A model generated the notes under the pieces. The model ran no database searches and was not told the DNA's origin. It worked only from the letters and a program-made list of their open reading frames with translations. The position numbers and the translations under genes are program-made. 64,000 bases of DNA, from the NCBI RefSeq assembly GCF_025840185.1, contig NZ_JAMPJU010000008.1:62001-126000 (forward strand), given 5' to 3'. The DNA is from Brenneria izbisi. GTDB lineage: Bacteria > Pseudomonadota > Gammaproteobacteria > Enterobacterales > Enterobacteriaceae. Positions 28,613 to 41,056 of the stretch are shown piece by piece; position 1 is the stretch's first letter; every line of letters starts with the position of its first letter.

Positions 28613-30412
28613 ATGACAGATTTAACGACGCACGATCTCGCTCTGCCTGCCTGGCAAACTCGCGATCACCTCGATGATCCGGTTATCGGCGAACTGTGTA
28701 ACCGTTTTGGGCCCGACTCTTTTACTGTGCAGGCCACGCGTACCGGGGTTCCCGTGGTGTGGATCAAGCGCGAGCAATTACTGGAAGTGGTGTCTTTTCT
28801 GAAAAAACAGCCTAAGCCTTATGTGATGCTGTTTGATTTACACGGCATGGACGAGCGTTTGCGAACCCATCGTGATGGTTTGCCTGCTGCTGATTTCTCT
28901 GTTTTTTACCATCTGATTTCCATCGATCGCAATCGCGATATCATGTTGAAAGTCGCTCTGGTCGAAAATGACATGCACTTGCCGACCATGACTAATCTGT
29001 TCCCCAATGCCAACTGGTATGAGCGGGAAACTTGGGAAATGTTCGGTATAACCTTTGATGGTCACCCGCATTTGACGCGCATCATGATGCCGCTTACCTG
29101 GGAAGGCCATCCGTTACGCAAAGACTATCCGGCGCGCGCCACTGAATTCGATCCTTTCGTGCTGACCAAGCAGAAAGAAGATCTGGAAATGGAGTCGCTG
29201 ACGTTTAAGCCTGAAGACTGGGGTATGAAGCGCGGCACCGAAAACGAGGATTTCATGTTCCTCAACATGGGGCCGAACCACCCCTCGTCGCATGGCGCTT
29301 TCCGTCTGATTCTGCAATTGGACGGTGAAGAAATACTCGACTGCGTGCCGGATGTGGGATACCACCACCGCGGCGCGGAAAAAATGGGCGAGCGTCAATC
29401 CTGGCACAGCTATATTCCTTACACCGACCGCGTCGAATATCTGGGCGGCTGCGTCAATGAGATGCCTTATGTGTTGGCCGTGGAGAAACTGGCGGGTATT
29501 GAAGTGCCGGACCGTGTCAAGACGATCCGCGTCATGTTGTCCGAACTGTTCCGTATCAATAGCCACCTGTTGTATATCGGGACGTACATCCAGGACGTCG
29601 GCGCGATGACGCCGATCTTCTTCTTGTTCACCGATCGTCAGAAGATTTACGATCTGATTGAAGCGATTACCGGTTTTCGTATGCACCCGGCATGGTTCCG
29701 CATCGGTGGGGTAGCGCATGATCTGCCACGTGGCTGGGAGCGTTTGTTGCGTGAATTCCTCGACTGGATGCCCGCTCGTCTTAATACCTATGTCAAAGCT
29801 GCCTTGCAGAACACTATTCTGAAAGGTCGTACTCAGGGCGTTGGCGCCTACAATGCGAAAGAAGCATTGGAGTGGGGCGTCACCGGCGCGGGGCTACGCG
29901 CCACCGGTATTGATTTTGACATCCGTAAGCGCCGTCCGTATTCCGGCTACGAAAACTTTGACTTTGAAGTGCCGGTCGGCAATGGCATCAGTGACTGCTA
30001 CAGCCGTGTGATGCTGAAAGTCGAAGAACTGCGTCAAAGTCTGCGCATTCTGGAACAGTGTCTGAATAACATGCCGGAAGGCCCGTTCAAGGCGGATCAT
30101 CCGCTGACCACGCCGCCGCCGAAAGAACGCACGTTGCAGCATATTGATACCCTGATTAACCACTTCCTCCAAGTTTCGTGGGGGCCGGTAATGCCCGCCA
30201 ATGAATCATTCCAGATGATTGAGGCAACTAAAGGCATCAATAGCTACTACCTGACCAGTGACGGCGGCACCATGAGCTACCGTACCCGTATTCGCACGCC
30301 GAGTTACGCGCATCTGCAACAGATTCCATCTGTCATCCGCGGATGTCTGGTATCCGACTTGATCGTTTACCTCGGCAGTATTGATTTTGTCATGTCAGAT
30401 GTGGACCGCTAA
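28613..30412 (+). CDS. nuoC: NADH-quinone oxidoreductase fused subunits C/D
   Basis: A single 599-aa chain joins NuoC (about residues 1-190, with [19 protein letters not shown]) and NuoD (about 200-599, with [14 protein letters not shown] and the quinone-pocket region). The fusion (nuoCD) is typical of Enterobacterales; E. coli has 600 aa. The NuoD part is related to the large subunit of [NiFe] hydrogenases but lacks nickel cysteines. nuoE begins 2 nt after the stop. Confidence 0.97.
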   Translation: MTDLTTHDLALPAWQTRDHLDDPVIGELCNRFGPDSFTVQATRTGVPVVWIKREQLLEVVSFLKKQPKPYVMLFDLHGMDERLRTHRDGLPAADFSVFYHLISIDRNRDIMLKVALVENDMHLPTMTNLFPNANWYERETWEMFGITFDGHPHLTRIMMPLTWEGHPLRKDYPARATEFDPFVLTKQKEDLEMESLTFKPEDWGMKRGTENEDFMFLNMGPNHPSSHGAFRLILQLDGEEILDCVPDVGYHHRGAEKMGERQSWHSYIPYTDRVEYLGGCVNEMPYVLAVEKLAGIEVPDRVKTIRVMLSELFRINSHLLYIGTYIQDVGAMTPIFFLFTDRQKIYDLIEAITGFRMHPAWFRIGGVAHDLPRGWERLLREFLDWMPARLNTYVKAALQNTILKGRTQGVGAYNAKEALEWGVTGAGLRATGIDFDIRKRRPYSGYENFDFEVPVGNGISDCYSRVMLKVEELRQSLRILEQCLNNMPEGPFKADHPLTTPPPKERTLQHIDTLINHFLQVSWGPVMPANESFQMIEATKGINSYYLTSDGGTMSYRTRIRTPSYAHLQQIPSVIRGCLVSDLIVYLGSIDFVMSDVDR

Positions 30413-30414
30413 TT

Positions 30415-30963
30415 ATGCATGATCACAACAACACTCACGATCATATCGACGCTCACGGGCAACCCGCCGCCGATTCACTGACGAAAGAAGACGTTTTTGT
30501 GTTGAGCGACGCTGAGCGTGACGCGATTGAACACGAAAAACACCATTATGAAGATGCTCGCGCGGCCTCCATTGAAGCGCTGAAAATCGTGCAGAAGCAG
30601 CGTGGTTGGGTACCTGATGGCGCCATCCATGCCATTGCCGATGTACTTGGCATTCCTGCCAGCGATGTTGAAGGTGTGGCGACATTCTATAGCCAGATTT
30701 TCCGTCAACCGGTTGGGCGTCACATTATCCGCTATTGCGACAGCGTGGTGTGCCATATCAATGGCTACCAGGGCGTTCAGGCCGCATTGGAGCGCAAGCT
30801 CAGCATCAAGCCGGGCCAGACGACCTTTGACGGACGTTTCACCTTATTGCCGACCTGCTGTCTGGGGAACTGTGACAAGGGGCCGTCAATGATGATTGAC
30901 GAAGATACCCACAGCCAGGTGAAGCCTGAAGATATTGAATCGTTATTGGAGCAGTATCAATGA
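30415..30963 (+). CDS. nuoE: NADH-quinone oxidoreductase subunit E
   Basis: A thioredoxin-like subunit of the NADH module with the [2Fe-2S] cluster N1a. Ligands are in [13 protein letters not shown] and [13 protein letters not shown]. The protein is 182 aa against 166 in E. coli; the extra residues form a His/Asp-rich N-terminus ([16 protein letters not shown]). The start at 30415 is only 2 nt after nuoCD and has no clear ribosome site, so coupling is likely. It overlaps nuoF by 4 nt. Confidence 0.94.
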   Translation: MHDHNNTHDHIDAHGQPAADSLTKEDVFVLSDAERDAIEHEKHHYEDARAASIEALKIVQKQRGWVPDGAIHAIADVLGIPASDVEGVATFYSQIFRQPVGRHIIRYCDSVVCHINGYQGVQAALERKLSIKPGQTTFDGRFTLLPTCCLGNCDKGPSMMIDEDTHSQVKPEDIESLLEQYQ

Positions 30964-32309
30964 GTAAAAACATTGTCCTGACTGCTGAGCAGCATCCTCT
31001 GACCTGGCGTTTGCGTGAAGATAAACAGCCGGTATGGTTGGATGAATATCGCAGCAAAAACGGCTATGCCGGTGCGAAAAAAGTATTAGATGGTATGGCG
31101 CAGGATGAGGTGGTTTCTCTGGTTAAAGAGGCCGGGCTGAAAGGGCGCGGCGGTGCTGGCTTTTCGACAGGGCTGAAATGGAGCCTGATGCCGAAAGATG
31201 AAAGCATGAATATCCGTTATCTGCTGTGCAACGCGGATGAAATGGAGCCGGGAACATACAAAGACCGCCTTTTGATGGAGCAACTGCCGCACCTGCTGGT
31301 GGAAGGCATGCTAATTAGCGCGTTTGCGTTAAAAGCCTATCGTGGCTATATCTTCCTGCGCGGCGAGTATATTGAGGCGGCGGTGAATTTACGCCGTGCG
31401 ATTGAAGAGGCGAAAGACGCGGGGTTGCTGGGAAAAAATATTCTGGGCAGCGGATTTGATTTCGAGTTGTTCGTCCACACCGGCGCGGGGCGTTATATCT
31501 GCGGCGAAGAAACAGCGCTGATCAATTCGCTGGAAGGCCGTCGCGCCAATCCGCGTTCCAAACCGCCTTTCCCGGCCTCCGCCGGCGCCTGGGGCAAGCC
31601 GACCTGCGTAAACAACGTTGAAACGCTATGTAATGTGCCGGCGATCATTGAGCATGGCGCAGCCTGGTATCAGGGGCTTTCGGCGGGCAAGAGTAAAGAT
31701 GCTGGCACCAAGCTGATGGGATTTTCTGGCCGTGTCAAAAATCCCGGTTTATGGGAACTGCCATTCGGTACCACCGCCCGTGAAATCCTTGAAGATTATG
31801 CTGGCGGAATGCGGGATGGGTTAAAACTCAAAGCCTGGCAGCCAGGTGGCGCGGGAACGGATTTTCTGACGGAAAGCCACCTCGATCTGCCAATGGATTT
31901 CGAGAATATCGCGAAAGCGGGCAGTCGCCTGGGAACCGCGTTGGCGATGGCGGTTGATCATGAAATCAACATGGTGTCGCTCACTCGTAATCTGGAAGAG
32001 TTTTTCGCGCGCGAGTCCTGTGGCTGGTGTACGCCTTGCCGGGATGGTCTGCCGTGGAGCGTTAAGCTATTGCGTGCGTTGGAGCGTGGTGAAGGGCAAC
32101 CGGGGGATATCGAAACGCTGGAGCAGTTATGCCGTTTTCTCGGTCCCGGCAATACCTTCTGCGCCCATGCGCCGGGCGCGGTTGAACCGCTACAAAGCGC
32201 CATTAAATATTTCCGGGAAGAATTTGAGGCGGGAATATCTCCACAATATCTGGGTAACCTTAAAACGATTGGCGGAATCCAACCCAACTTGTTGAAAGCG
32301 CGTTGGTGA
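30960..32309 (+). CDS. nuoF: NADH-quinone oxidoreductase subunit F
   Basis: The 449-aa NADH-binding subunit with FMN and the [4Fe-4S] cluster N3. The flavin/NADH loop [14 protein letters not shown] and the [14 protein letters not shown] region are intact. Cluster ligands are in [12 protein letters not shown] and [11 protein letters not shown]. The C-terminus differs slightly from E. coli (445 aa). The start overlaps nuoE as ATGA. A 142-nt spacer follows before nuoG, the longest inside the operon. Confidence 0.97.
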   Translation: MSKNIVLTAEQHPLTWRLREDKQPVWLDEYRSKNGYAGAKKVLDGMAQDEVVSLVKEAGLKGRGGAGFSTGLKWSLMPKDESMNIRYLLCNADEMEPGTYKDRLLMEQLPHLLVEGMLISAFALKAYRGYIFLRGEYIEAAVNLRRAIEEAKDAGLLGKNILGSGFDFELFVHTGAGRYICGEETALINSLEGRRANPRSKPPFPASAGAWGKPTCVNNVETLCNVPAIIEHGAAWYQGLSAGKSKDAGTKLMGFSGRVKNPGLWELPFGTTAREILEDYAGGMRDGLKLKAWQPGGAGTDFLTESHLDLPMDFENIAKAGSRLGTALAMAVDHEINMVSLTRNLEEFFARESCGWCTPCRDGLPWSVKLLRALERGEGQPGDIETLEQLCRFLGPGNTFCAHAPGAVEPLQSAIKYFREEFEAGISPQYLGNLKTIGGIQPNLLKARW

Positions 32310-32451
32310 CAGGCCGCCTGATAAGCACTGGGCCTGATAAGTGTGAGATGCAATCAATGTATCCGCCGGGTGGCGCGAGCAAGCCACTCCGATAACAGAA
32401 TTTTTGATTAGCGCCCGTGGCAACGCGGGCCATTATGGAAGCATGCTGACT

Positions 32452-35178
32452 ATGGCTACTATTCATGTAGACGGCAAAGAGTATGAAGTAAACGGAGCGG
32501 ACAATCTTCTTGAAGCATGTCTGTCTCTGGGACTTGATATTCCTTACTTTTGCTGGCACCCGGCGCTGGGAAGCGTTGGTTCCTGCCGCCTTTGTGCGGT
32601 GAAGCAATATCAGAACGCGGAGGATACCCGAGGTCGACTGGTGATGTCATGTATGACACCCGCCACAGAGGGAACGTTTATTGCGATTGAGGACGAAGAA
32701 GCGAAGCTATTCCGTAAAACGATAGTTGAATTTCTGATGACCAATCACCCACATGATTGCCCGGTGTGTGAGGAAGGCGGTAACTGTCATCTGCAAGATA
32801 TGACGGTCATGACGGGACAGAACTTCCGTCGCTATCGTTTTACCAAACGTACTCACCGCAATCAGGATCTCGGCCCCTTCATTTCTCACGAAATGAACCG
32901 CTGCATCGCTTGTTATCGTTGCGTGCGTTATTACAAGGATTACGCGGACGGCAAAGATCTCGGCGTATACGGCGCGCATGACAACGTCTATTTCGGGCGT
33001 CCCGAAGATGGTACGTTGGAAAGCGAATTTTCCGGTAACCTGGTTGAAGTCTGTCCTACCGGCGTCTTTACTGACAAGACGCATTCCGAGCGCTATAACC
33101 GTAAATGGGATATGCAGTTTGCGCCGAGCATCTGCCAACAATGCAGCATCGGGTGCAACACCAGTCCCGGCGAGCGTTATGGCGAGTTGCGGCGCATCGA
33201 AAACCGTTTCAACGGCAGCGTAAACCACTACTTCTTATGTGACCGCGGTCGTTTTGGCTATGGTTACGTTAATCTGAAAGATCGTCCGCAACAGCCATTG
33301 CTGCGTCGTGGCGAAGACTGGGTTGCGTTGAATGCCGATCAAGCGCTGCAAAGCGCCGCCGATGTTCTGCGTCGAGCGAAGAAAACCATCGGTATCGGTT
33401 CGCCCCGCGCCAGCGTGGAAAGTAACTTTGCTTTACGCGAACTGGTGGGGGCGGAGAATTTCTATACCGGCATCGCGCAGGATGAACAAAATCGCCTACA
33501 ACTGATGCTGAAGGTATTGCGCGAAAGCGGTGTGCGCACGCCTGCTCTGCGCGAGATAGAAAGTTACGATGCGGTTCTGGTTCTGGGCGAAGATTTAACC
33601 CAGACCGGCGCACGTATTGCGCTGGCCGTGCGTCAGGCGGTGAAAGGCAAGGCGCGTGAAATGGCGGCGGCCCAGAAAGTGGCTGACTGGCAAATCGCGG
33701 CCATCATGAATATCGGCCAGCATGCCAAGCATCCGTTGTTCATCACTAACGTGGATAGTACCCGTCTGGATGACATTGCCGCCTGGAATTATCGTGCGCC
33801 CGTCGCCGATCAAGCGCGGTTGGGGTTCGCCATCGCCCATGCGCTGGACGATAACGCGCCGGGCGTGAGTGATCTGGCATCTGATCTGGAGCAGAAGGTC
33901 GATATCATTGCGCAGGCGCTGGCCGGAGCGAAGAAACCGCTGATCATTTCAGGCACCAATTCCGGCAGTGAAGAGATTATCGCCGCCGCTGCCAATGTAG
34001 TGAAAGCGTTGAAAAATCGCGGTGCGGATGTCGGCATTACGTTTGTGGCTTCCGCCGCGAACAGTATCGGTCTGTCAATGATTGGCGGCGGTTCGCTGGA
34101 TGAGGCGCTTGCCCAGTTGGAGAGCGGTGACGCCGACAGCGTGGTGGTGCTGGAGAACGATCTCTACCGTCATGCGCCAGCAGCGCGCGTTGACGCCGCG
34201 CTGGAAAAAGTGGCCAATCTGCTGGTTCTGGATCATCAACGTACTCCGATTATGGATAAAGCCAGCCTGATTTTCTCATCAGCCAGTTTCGCTGAAAGCG
34301 ATGGGACGTTGGTTAATCAGGAAGGGCGCGCTCAACGTTTCTTCCAGGTTTATGACCCCGCTTACTACAACGATAACGTCGTGATGCTGGAAAGCTGGCG
34401 TTGGCTGCATTCCCTGTTTATTACCTATAGCCGCCGTCAGGCTGACTGGACTGCGCTTGATCATGTGATTGATGCCTGCGTTAGCGCGCTGCCGCAACTG
34501 GCGGCGATCAAACAGGCCGCACCGGATGCGTCTTTCCGTATTCGTGGACAAAAACTGGCCCGCTCGCCCAACCGCTCCAGCGGACGTACGGCGATGCGCG
34601 CCAATATCAGCGTGCATGAACCGCGTCAGCCGCAGGATAAGGACACCATGTTTGCTTTCTCAATGGAAGGAAACAACAGTCCGATCGCACAACGTCAGCA
34701 AATTCCGTTTGCCTGGGCGCCAGGCTGGAACTCACCGCAGGCCTGGAACAAATTCCAGGACGAAGTGGGCGGGCATCTGCGCCACGGCGATCCGGGGGTG
34801 CGTATTATTGAAGCCGGTGAAAGTGCGCTGGAGTACTTCGATACTATTCCATCCGCGTTTGCCGCCGCGTCAGGTCAGTGGCGGGTAGCGCCGTATTACC
34901 ACCTGTTCGGCAGTGATGAAATGTCACAGCGTTCGGCGGTGATCCAGCAGCGTATGCCGGAACCTTATGTGATGGTTAATCCGTCCGATGCTGCGGCGCT
35001 TGGCGTCAATGCCGGCGCACTGGTGGAACTGACCTGTGAGGGTCAGACGCTGCGTTTACCGCTGCGTTTAAGTGCCGAACTGAGTCAGGGACAGGTTGGT
35101 TTACCGCTTGGATTGCCGGGTATCGCCCCGGTTCTGGTGGGCGCAACCGTTGAAAATCTGCGGGAGGCTGCGCAATGA
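32452..35178 (+). CDS. nuoG: NADH-quinone oxidoreductase subunit G
   Basis: The largest subunit (908 aa, as in E. coli), carrying clusters N1b, N4, N5 and the off-path N7. Visible ligands include [37 protein letters not shown] with EVCPTGVF, and ICQQCSIGC with FLCDRGR. The rest is a degenerate molybdopterin-oxidoreductase fold. The start [11 protein letters not shown] at 32452 is chosen; an in-frame ATG at 32443 would add MLT. The spacer before it holds a direct repeat CCTGATAAG at 32317-32325 and 32333-32341, perhaps the trace of a REP-like element. Confidence 0.97.
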   Translation: MATIHVDGKEYEVNGADNLLEACLSLGLDIPYFCWHPALGSVGSCRLCAVKQYQNAEDTRGRLVMSCMTPATEGTFIAIEDEEAKLFRKTIVEFLMTNHPHDCPVCEEGGNCHLQDMTVMTGQNFRRYRFTKRTHRNQDLGPFISHEMNRCIACYRCVRYYKDYADGKDLGVYGAHDNVYFGRPEDGTLESEFSGNLVEVCPTGVFTDKTHSERYNRKWDMQFAPSICQQCSIGCNTSPGERYGELRRIENRFNGSVNHYFLCDRGRFGYGYVNLKDRPQQPLLRRGEDWVALNADQALQSAADVLRRAKKTIGIGSPRASVESNFALRELVGAENFYTGIAQDEQNRLQLMLKVLRESGVRTPALREIESYDAVLVLGEDLTQTGARIALAVRQAVKGKAREMAAAQKVADWQIAAIMNIGQHAKHPLFITNVDSTRLDDIAAWNYRAPVADQARLGFAIAHALDDNAPGVSDLASDLEQKVDIIAQALAGAKKPLIISGTNSGSEEIIAAAANVVKALKNRGADVGITFVASAANSIGLSMIGGGSLDEALAQLESGDADSVVVLENDLYRHAPAARVDAALEKVANLLVLDHQRTPIMDKASLIFSSASFAESDGTLVNQEGRAQRFFQVYDPAYYNDNVVMLESWRWLHSLFITYSRRQADWTALDHVIDACVSALPQLAAIKQAAPDASFRIRGQKLARSPNRSSGRTAMRANISVHEPRQPQDKDTMFAFSMEGNNSPIAQRQQIPFAWAPGWNSPQAWNKFQDEVGGHLRHGDPGVRIIEAGESALEYFDTIPSAFAAASGQWRVAPYYHLFGSDEMSQRSAVIQQRMPEPYVMVNPSDAAALGVNAGALVELTCEGQTLRLPLRLSAELSQGQVGLPLGLPGIAPVLVGATVENLREAAQ

Positions 35179-36149
35179 GTTGGTTTACACCGGAAATTAT
35201 CGAGATTCTGAGTTCAGTTGGGAAATCGATCGTCATCCTGTTGGTCGTCGTGACCTGCGGTGCATTCATGAGTATGGGCGAACGTAAGCTGCTGGGGCTG
35301 TTCCAGGGACGCTACGGGCCGAACCGGGTAGGTTGGGGCGGTTCGTTACAGCTTGTCGCCGATATGATCAAAATGTTCTTCAAAGAAGACTGGGTGCCGA
35401 AGTTTACTGACAAAGTCATCTTCACTCTGGCGCCGATGATCGCGTTTACCTCATTGCTGCTGGCTTTCGCCATTGTTCCGATCAGTCCCACCTGGGGCGT
35501 TTCCGATCTGAACATCGGTCTGCTGTTTTTCCTGATGATGGCGGGGTTGGCGGTTTATGCGGTGCTGTTTGCCGGCTGGTCAAGCAACAACAAATACTCA
35601 TTGCTGGGTGCCGTCCGCGCATCCGCGCAAACCTTGAGTTATGAAGTGTTCCTTGGTTTATCCCTGATGGGGGTGGTGGCGCAGGCCGGCTCATTCAATA
35701 TGCGCGATATTGTGGATTCACAGGCGCATTTGTGGAATGTGATCCCGCAATTCTTCGGCTTCATTACGTTTGCTATCGCGGGTGTCGCGGTATGTCACCG
35801 CCATCCATTTGACCAGCCGGAAGCGGAGCAGGAACTGGCCGATGGTTATCACATTGAATATTCCGGTATGAAGTTCGGTTTGTTCTTTGTCGGCGAATAT
35901 ATCGGTATCGTGACGGTTTCCGCACTGATTGTAACCCTGTTCTTTGGGGGCTGGCATGGTCCGTTGTTGCCGCCATTTATCTGGTTCGCACTGAAAACGG
36001 CATTCTTCATGATGATGTTCATTCTGATCCGTGCCGCGTTGCCCCGTCCGCGTTATGACCAGGTGATGGCTTTCGGCTGGAAAGTCTGTCTGCCGATAAC
36101 GCTGCTGAACCTGCTGGCGACTGCCGCCGTCATTTTATACAACGCTTGA
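35175..36149 (+). CDS. nuoH: NADH-quinone oxidoreductase subunit H
   Basis: A 324-aa membrane subunit with about eight segments that forms much of the quinone tunnel. Conserved loops are [19 protein letters not shown], the acidic [17 protein letters not shown] and PRPRYDQVM near the C-terminus. It overlaps nuoG by 4 nt (ATGA). The length matches E. coli (325 aa). Confidence 0.97.
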   Translation: MSWFTPEIIEILSSVGKSIVILLVVVTCGAFMSMGERKLLGLFQGRYGPNRVGWGGSLQLVADMIKMFFKEDWVPKFTDKVIFTLAPMIAFTSLLLAFAIVPISPTWGVSDLNIGLLFFLMMAGLAVYAVLFAGWSSNNKYSLLGAVRASAQTLSYEVFLGLSLMGVVAQAGSFNMRDIVDSQAHLWNVIPQFFGFITFAIAGVAVCHRHPFDQPEAEQELADGYHIEYSGMKFGLFFVGEYIGIVTVSALIVTLFFGGWHGPLLPPFIWFALKTAFFMMMFILIRAALPRPRYDQVMAFGWKVCLPITLLNLLATAAVILYNA

Positions 36150-36166
36150 GAAGGGGTGAATAAACC

Positions 36167-36709
36167 ATGACCTTAAAAGATTTAGTGGTTGGTTTCGGCA
36201 CCCAGGTACGCAGTATCTGTATGGTGGGATCAAACGCTTTTAAAAAGCGTGAAACCAGAATGTATCCTGAGGAGCCGGTGAATCCGCCGCCACGTTATCG
36301 TGGGCGGATCGTGCTGACGCGCGATCCCGATGGCGAAGAGCGTTGCGTGGCTTGCAACCTGTGTGCGGTGGCTTGTCCGGTCGGCTGTATTTCGTTACAG
36401 AAAGCAGAAACCAAAGATGGCCGCTGGTATCCCGAGTTTTTCCGCATCAACTTCTCGCGTTGTATTTTCTGCGGTTTTTGTGAGGAGGCCTGTCCGACCA
36501 CCGCCATTCAGCTAACGCCGGATTTTGAGATGGGCGATTACAAACGTCAGGATCTGGTTTATGAAAAAGAAGATCTGCTGATATCGGGACCGGGTAAATA
36601 TCCAGAGTACAACTTTTACCGGATGGCGGGCATGGCCATCGATGGGAAAGATAAAGGCGAAGCCGAAAACGAAGCCAAACCCATTGATGTTAAAGGTCTA
36701 TTGCCTTAA
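36167..36709 (+). CDS. nuoI: NADH-quinone oxidoreductase subunit I
   Basis: A 180-aa ferredoxin-like subunit with two [4Fe-4S] clusters (N6a, N6b) that pass electrons to NuoB. The two motifs are [15 protein letters not shown] and [13 protein letters not shown]. It has the same length as E. coli NuoI. It starts 17 nt after nuoH, and nuoJ follows 9 nt later. Confidence 0.97.
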   Translation: MTLKDLVVGFGTQVRSICMVGSNAFKKRETRMYPEEPVNPPPRYRGRIVLTRDPDGEERCVACNLCAVACPVGCISLQKAETKDGRWYPEFFRINFSRCIFCGFCEEACPTTAIQLTPDFEMGDYKRQDLVYEKEDLLISGPGKYPEYNFYRMAGMAIDGKDKGEAENEAKPIDVKGLLP

Positions 36710-36718
36710 GGAGCTAGC

Positions 36719-37273
36719 ATGGAATTCGCTTTTTATATTACGGGTCTGGTGGCGGTACTGGCGACATTGCGCGTCATTACCCACACCAATCCGGTGCATG
36801 CGCTGTTATATCTGATAGTTTCCCTGCTGGCCGTCGCGGGCGTTTTTTTCTCGCTGGGCGCCTACTTTGCCGGCGCGTTGGAAATCATCGTTTACGCGGG
36901 CGCCATTATGGTGCTGTTCGTCTTCGTAGTCATGATGCTCAACCTCGGCAACGCCGTGGAGGAGCAGGAGCGCGTGTGGCTGAAGCCGGGCGTCTGGATT
37001 GGTCCCGGACTGCTGTCGCTGGTTTTACTGATCGTGGTGGTGAAGGCGATCCTAAGCCTGAGCGATCAGGGCATCACCGGTGAAATGGTGGATGCGAAAA
37101 CGGTAGGCATCAGTCTGTTCGGGCCTTATGTCTTAGCGGTTGAGCTTGCCTCAATGCTGTTGCTGTCAGGGTTGGTCGTTGCTTTCCATATTGGTCGTGA
37201 AGACAAGCGTGGCGAGGTCATCAGTAATGAGAACCAGGATGTTGATAAGAAAATAGCGGGGGAACGCGCATGA
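36719..37273 (+). CDS. nuoJ: NADH-quinone oxidoreductase subunit J
   Basis: A 184-aa membrane subunit with five hydrophobic segments, including [20 protein letters not shown], whose third helix is part of the proton channel near the quinone site. It has the same length as E. coli NuoJ. The ribosome site AAGGAGC ends just before the ATG. It overlaps nuoK by 4 nt. Confidence 0.96.
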   Translation: MEFAFYITGLVAVLATLRVITHTNPVHALLYLIVSLLAVAGVFFSLGAYFAGALEIIVYAGAIMVLFVFVVMMLNLGNAVEEQERVWLKPGVWIGPGLLSLVLLIVVVKAILSLSDQGITGEMVDAKTVGISLFGPYVLAVELASMLLLSGLVVAFHIGREDKRGEVISNENQDVDKKIAGERA

Positions 37274-37572
37274 TTCCGTTAGAGCATGGCTTGATTTTAG
37301 CCGCCACGCTGTTTGTGTTAGGGCTGACCGGGCTAATAATTCGCCGTAATTTGCTGTTTATGCTGATTAGTCTTGAAATCATGATCAATGCCGCGGCGTT
37401 GGCATTTGTGGTGGCGGGGAGTTATTGGCAGCAGCCGGACGGTCAGGTGATGTACATTCTGGCGATTACGCTGGCGGCTGCCGAGGCAAGTATTGGTCTG
37501 GCGTTATTGCTACAGCTGTATCGTCGCCGTCAAACCCTGAATATTGATACAGTCAGTGAGATGCGCGGATGA
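37270..37572 (+). CDS. nuoK: NADH-quinone oxidoreductase subunit K
   Basis: A 100-aa protein with three membrane helices. The two conserved glutamates of the proton path are visible in [14 protein letters not shown] and [17 protein letters not shown]. It overlaps nuoJ upstream and nuoL downstream by 4 nt each, a pattern of tight translational coupling. Confidence 0.97.
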   Translation: MIPLEHGLILAATLFVLGLTGLIIRRNLLFMLISLEIMINAAALAFVVAGSYWQQPDGQVMYILAITLAAAEASIGLALLLQLYRRRQTLNIDTVSEMRG

Positions 37573-39416
37573 ACTTACTCTATTTAACCATATTATTTCC
37601 GCTGCTCGGATTTCTGTTGCTGGCTTTTTCCCGCGGTCGCTGGTCTGAGAATACTTCTGCAACCGTCGGAGTTGGCTCGATTGGTCTGGCAGCGTTAGTG
37701 ACCGCCTGGGTTGTGGTCGATTTTATGGGCCAGCAACAAAGTGGCGCGACCATTTTTAACCAGCATTTGTGGACATGGATGGCGGTCGGCAATTTCAATA
37801 TCGGCGTTACGCTGACGCTTGATGGCCTGTCTGTCACCATGCTGTCCGTTGTCATCGGCGTTGGCTTCTTTATCCATCTGTTTGCCTCATGGTACATGCG
37901 CGGCGAAGAAGGATATTCGCGCTTTTTTGCCTACACCAACCTGTTTATTGCGAGCATGGTGGTGCTGGTACTGGCGGATAACCTGTTGCTGATGTATCTC
38001 GGCTGGGAAGGCGTGGGGCTGTGCAGCTATCTGCTGATCGGTTTTTACTATACCAATCCGAAAAACGGCGCGGCGGCGATGAAAGCCTTCGTGGTAACCC
38101 GCGTGGGCGACGTATTTCTGGCATTCGCCTTGTTCATCCTTTACAACGAACTGGGCACGCTGAACTTCCGGGAACTGATGGTGCTGGCGCCGCAACAACT
38201 GGCGGAAGGTTCTCCGGCGATAACCTGGGCGACCTTGATGTTGCTTGGCGGCGCGGTAGGTAAATCCGCGCAGTTGCCGTTGCAGACCTGGCTGGCCGAT
38301 GCGATGGCCGGTCCGACGCCGGTTTCCGCATTGATCCACGCCGCAACCATGGTAACCGCGGGCGTTTATCTGATCGCCCGTACTCACGGCCTGTTCCTGA
38401 TGGCGCCGGATGTGCTGCATCTGGTCGGCATCATCGGTGCGGTTACGCTGGTATTGGCCGGATTCGCCGCCCTGGTGCAGACGGATATCAAACGTGTGCT
38501 TGCCTATTCCACCATGAGTCAGATTGGTTATATGTTTCTGGCGTTGGGCGTGCAGGCATGGGACGCGGCGATTTTCCACCTGATGACGCACGCGTTTTTC
38601 AAAGCGCTGCTGTTTCTGTCTTCTGGCTCGGTCATCCTGGCCTGTCATCATGAACAGAACATTTTCAAAATGGGTGGCCTGCGTAAAACCATCCCGTTGG
38701 TTTATGTCTGCTTCCTGGTTGGCGGCGCGGCGCTGTCGGCATTGCCGTTGCTGACGGCAGGCTTCTTCAGTAAAGACGAAATTCTGGCCGGGGCATGGGC
38801 GAATGGTCATCTCAACCTGATGGTGGCGGGATTGGCCGGGGCCTTTATGACCTCGTTGTACACCTTCCGTATGATTTTTATCGTGTTCCACGGCGAAGCA
38901 AAAACCAAGGCGCATGCGGGAAAAGGAATTTCTCATCATTTGCCGCTGATTGTGTTGATGGTGCTGTCGACGTTTATCGGCGCGATGATTGTTCCTCCTT
39001 TGCAGGGCGTACTGCCGCAAACAACAGAACTTGAGCATGGCCAGCTAATGACGTTGGAAATTGCTTCCGGCGTGGTTGCCGTCGCGGGCATCGTACTGGC
39101 TGCCATGTTGTGGCTGGGTAAACGTCAATTGGTGAACAATATTGCACAAAGCGCGCCCGGACGTTTCTTCTCGACCTGGTGGTTCCATGCCTGGGGTTTC
39201 GACTGGTTGTACGACAAAGTCTTTGTCAGACCTTACCTGGTTATTGCGAAGTTGCTGCGGCGTGATCCGCTGGACGCACTGATGAATATTCCAGCTTGCA
39301 TTACCCGCTGGGGTAACCGTGGGTTGACAGTGAGCGAAAATGGTCAGGTGCGCTGGTACGTTGCCTCCATGGGGTTGGGCGCGGTCGTCGTGCTGGCGTT
39401 GTTATTGCTGGTTTAA
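37569..39416 (+). CDS. nuoL: NADH-quinone oxidoreductase subunit L
   Basis: A 615-aa antiporter-like subunit at the distal end of the membrane arm, with about 14 segments plus the long lateral helix and an anchoring C-terminal helix. Channel motifs such as [45 protein letters not shown] (lysine and histidine lines) and FFSKDEIL are present. E. coli NuoL is 613 aa. A 98-nt spacer with a small hairpin (39445-39467) precedes nuoM. Confidence 0.97.
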   Translation: MNLLYLTILFPLLGFLLLAFSRGRWSENTSATVGVGSIGLAALVTAWVVVDFMGQQQSGATIFNQHLWTWMAVGNFNIGVTLTLDGLSVTMLSVVIGVGFFIHLFASWYMRGEEGYSRFFAYTNLFIASMVVLVLADNLLLMYLGWEGVGLCSYLLIGFYYTNPKNGAAAMKAFVVTRVGDVFLAFALFILYNELGTLNFRELMVLAPQQLAEGSPAITWATLMLLGGAVGKSAQLPLQTWLADAMAGPTPVSALIHAATMVTAGVYLIARTHGLFLMAPDVLHLVGIIGAVTLVLAGFAALVQTDIKRVLAYSTMSQIGYMFLALGVQAWDAAIFHLMTHAFFKALLFLSSGSVILACHHEQNIFKMGGLRKTIPLVYVCFLVGGAALSALPLLTAGFFSKDEILAGAWANGHLNLMVAGLAGAFMTSLYTFRMIFIVFHGEAKTKAHAGKGISHHLPLIVLMVLSTFIGAMIVPPLQGVLPQTTELEHGQLMTLEIASGVVAVAGIVLAAMLWLGKRQLVNNIAQSAPGRFFSTWWFHAWGFDWLYDKVFVRPYLVIAKLLRRDPLDALMNIPACITRWGNRGLTVSENGQVRWYVASMGLGAVVVLALLLLV

Positions 39417-39514
39417 GACGGTAGCCGGAAACGTATGATGGGTGGGACATTCCCGATGTGAATGTCCGCCCCGGCAAGTTTTCAGATTTCTTTAATTTAG
39501 GGACACAAAGCGCC

Positions 39515-41050
39515 ATGCTACTACCTTGGCTAATTCTTATCCCCTTTATCGGCGGTCTGCTGTGCTGGCAGTCAGCGCGTTTGGGCACGAAAGTGCCGCG
39601 CTGGATCTCGTTGATTGCGATGGGGCTGACTCTGGTGCTATCTCTGCAACTGTGGTTGCAAGGTGGTTATTCTTTGGTAACGCCCAGCGGACTACCGCAA
39701 TGGCAGGCCGAGTACAATGTTCCGTGGATCCCGCGTTTCGGCATTAATTTCCATCTCGCACTGGATGGACTTTCGGTGCTGATGGTGGTGTTGACCGCGT
39801 TACTTGGGGTGTTGGCGGTACTCTGCTCATGGAATGAAGAGCACCACAATCAGGGGCTTTTCCACCTGGGAATATTATGGACGCTGGTCGGGGTGATAGG
39901 CGTGTTCGTCGCCGTCGATCTGTTCCTGTTCTTTTTCTTCTGGGAAATGATGCTGGTGCCGATGTATTTCCTCATCGCCATCTGGGGACACAAAGGTTCT
40001 GACGACAAAACCCGCACCGCCGCCGCCACCAAGTTCATCATTTACACCCAGACCAGCGGCTTAATCATGTTGATCGCGATTCTGGCGCTGGCGTTTGTTC
40101 ATTACGATGCGACCGGCGTCTGGACCTTCAGTTATGAAGCGTTGCTGAATACTGAAATGTCGTATGGCATTGAATACCTGCTGATGTTGGGATTCTTTGT
40201 CGCGTTCGCGGTGAAAATGCCATTGGTGCCGGTTCATGGCTGGTCGCCGGATGCGCATAGCCAGTCTCCGACCGCAGGTTCCGTCGATCTGGCCGGATTA
40301 TTGATGAAAACGGCGGCCTATGGTCTGCTGCGCTTCAGTTTGCCGTTGTTTCCCAACGCGTCGCACGAATTTGCGCCGATTGCCATGTGGCTTGGGGTGA
40401 TCAGCGTATTCTATGGCGCTTGGATGGCGTTTAATCAGACGGATATCAAGCGTCTGGTCGCCTATACTTCCGTTTCCCATATGGGATTCGTGATGATTGC
40501 GATCTACTCCGGCAACCAACAGGCTTTTCAGGGCGCGGTAATTCTGATGATTGCGCACGGTTTGTCGGCTGCGGGTCTTTTTATCCTGTGTGGTCAGCTA
40601 TATGAGCGCTTACATACCTGGGATATGCGCCAGATGGGAGGGCTATGGGCTCGCCTGCGCTATTTACCGGCGCTGTCGCTCTTCTTTGCCGTCGCGACGT
40701 TAGGTATGCCGGGAACCGGAAATTTTGTCGGCGAGTTTAATATTCTGATCGGCAGTTATCAGGTTGTGCCGGTGATTACGGTGATTTCCACATTCGGCCT
40801 GGTGTTTGCGTCGGTTTATTCGCTGATGTTGATGCAGCGCGCTTATTATGGCGCCCCAAAATCGGAACAACCGCTGCCGGGTATGACGATGCGTGAATTG
40901 TCCGTCGTTATGCCGCTGGTGATATTACTGGTGTTGTTAGGGGTGTTCCCGCAGCCGATTCTGGATACGTCCAGCGCGGCGATGTCAGGTATCCAGCAGT
41001 GGTTTATGTCGTCTGCTCCAGATTCAATAATCTCAACAACAAGGCCGTAA
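39515..41050 (+). CDS. nuoM: NADH-quinone oxidoreductase subunit M
   Basis: The second antiporter-like proton-pumping subunit, 511 aa (E. coli 509), with about 14 membrane segments. The conserved FFFFWEMMLVPMYFLIAIWG glutamate helix and VHGWSPDAHSQSPTAGSVDL are seen; the latter has Ser where E. coli has Leu and Ala. The start MLLPWLILIPF at 39515 matches E. coli; 19 additional in-frame codons upstream overlap the intergenic hairpin and are not used. Confidence 0.97.
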   Translation: MLLPWLILIPFIGGLLCWQSARLGTKVPRWISLIAMGLTLVLSLQLWLQGGYSLVTPSGLPQWQAEYNVPWIPRFGINFHLALDGLSVLMVVLTALLGVLAVLCSWNEEHHNQGLFHLGILWTLVGVIGVFVAVDLFLFFFFWEMMLVPMYFLIAIWGHKGSDDKTRTAAATKFIIYTQTSGLIMLIAILALAFVHYDATGVWTFSYEALLNTEMSYGIEYLLMLGFFVAFAVKMPLVPVHGWSPDAHSQSPTAGSVDLAGLLMKTAAYGLLRFSLPLFPNASHEFAPIAMWLGVISVFYGAWMAFNQTDIKRLVAYTSVSHMGFVMIAIYSGNQQAFQGAVILMIAHGLSAAGLFILCGQLYERLHTWDMRQMGGLWARLRYLPALSLFFAVATLGMPGTGNFVGEFNILIGSYQVVPVITVISTFGLVFASVYSLMLMQRAYYGAPKSEQPLPGMTMRELSVVMPLVILLVLLGVFPQPILDTSSAAMSGIQQWFMSSAPDSIISTTRP

Positions 41051-41056
41051 TTCGCC

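Noticed and set aside
37887-39038. A 383-codon open frame on the minus strand inside nuoL
   Set aside because: It lies entirely antisense to a well-conserved complex I gene, has a composition typical of the mirror frame of a membrane protein gene, and has no recognisable product. Similar antisense frames inside hybO (51793-52668), pta (16648-17754) and purF (2993-3466) were rejected for the same reason.
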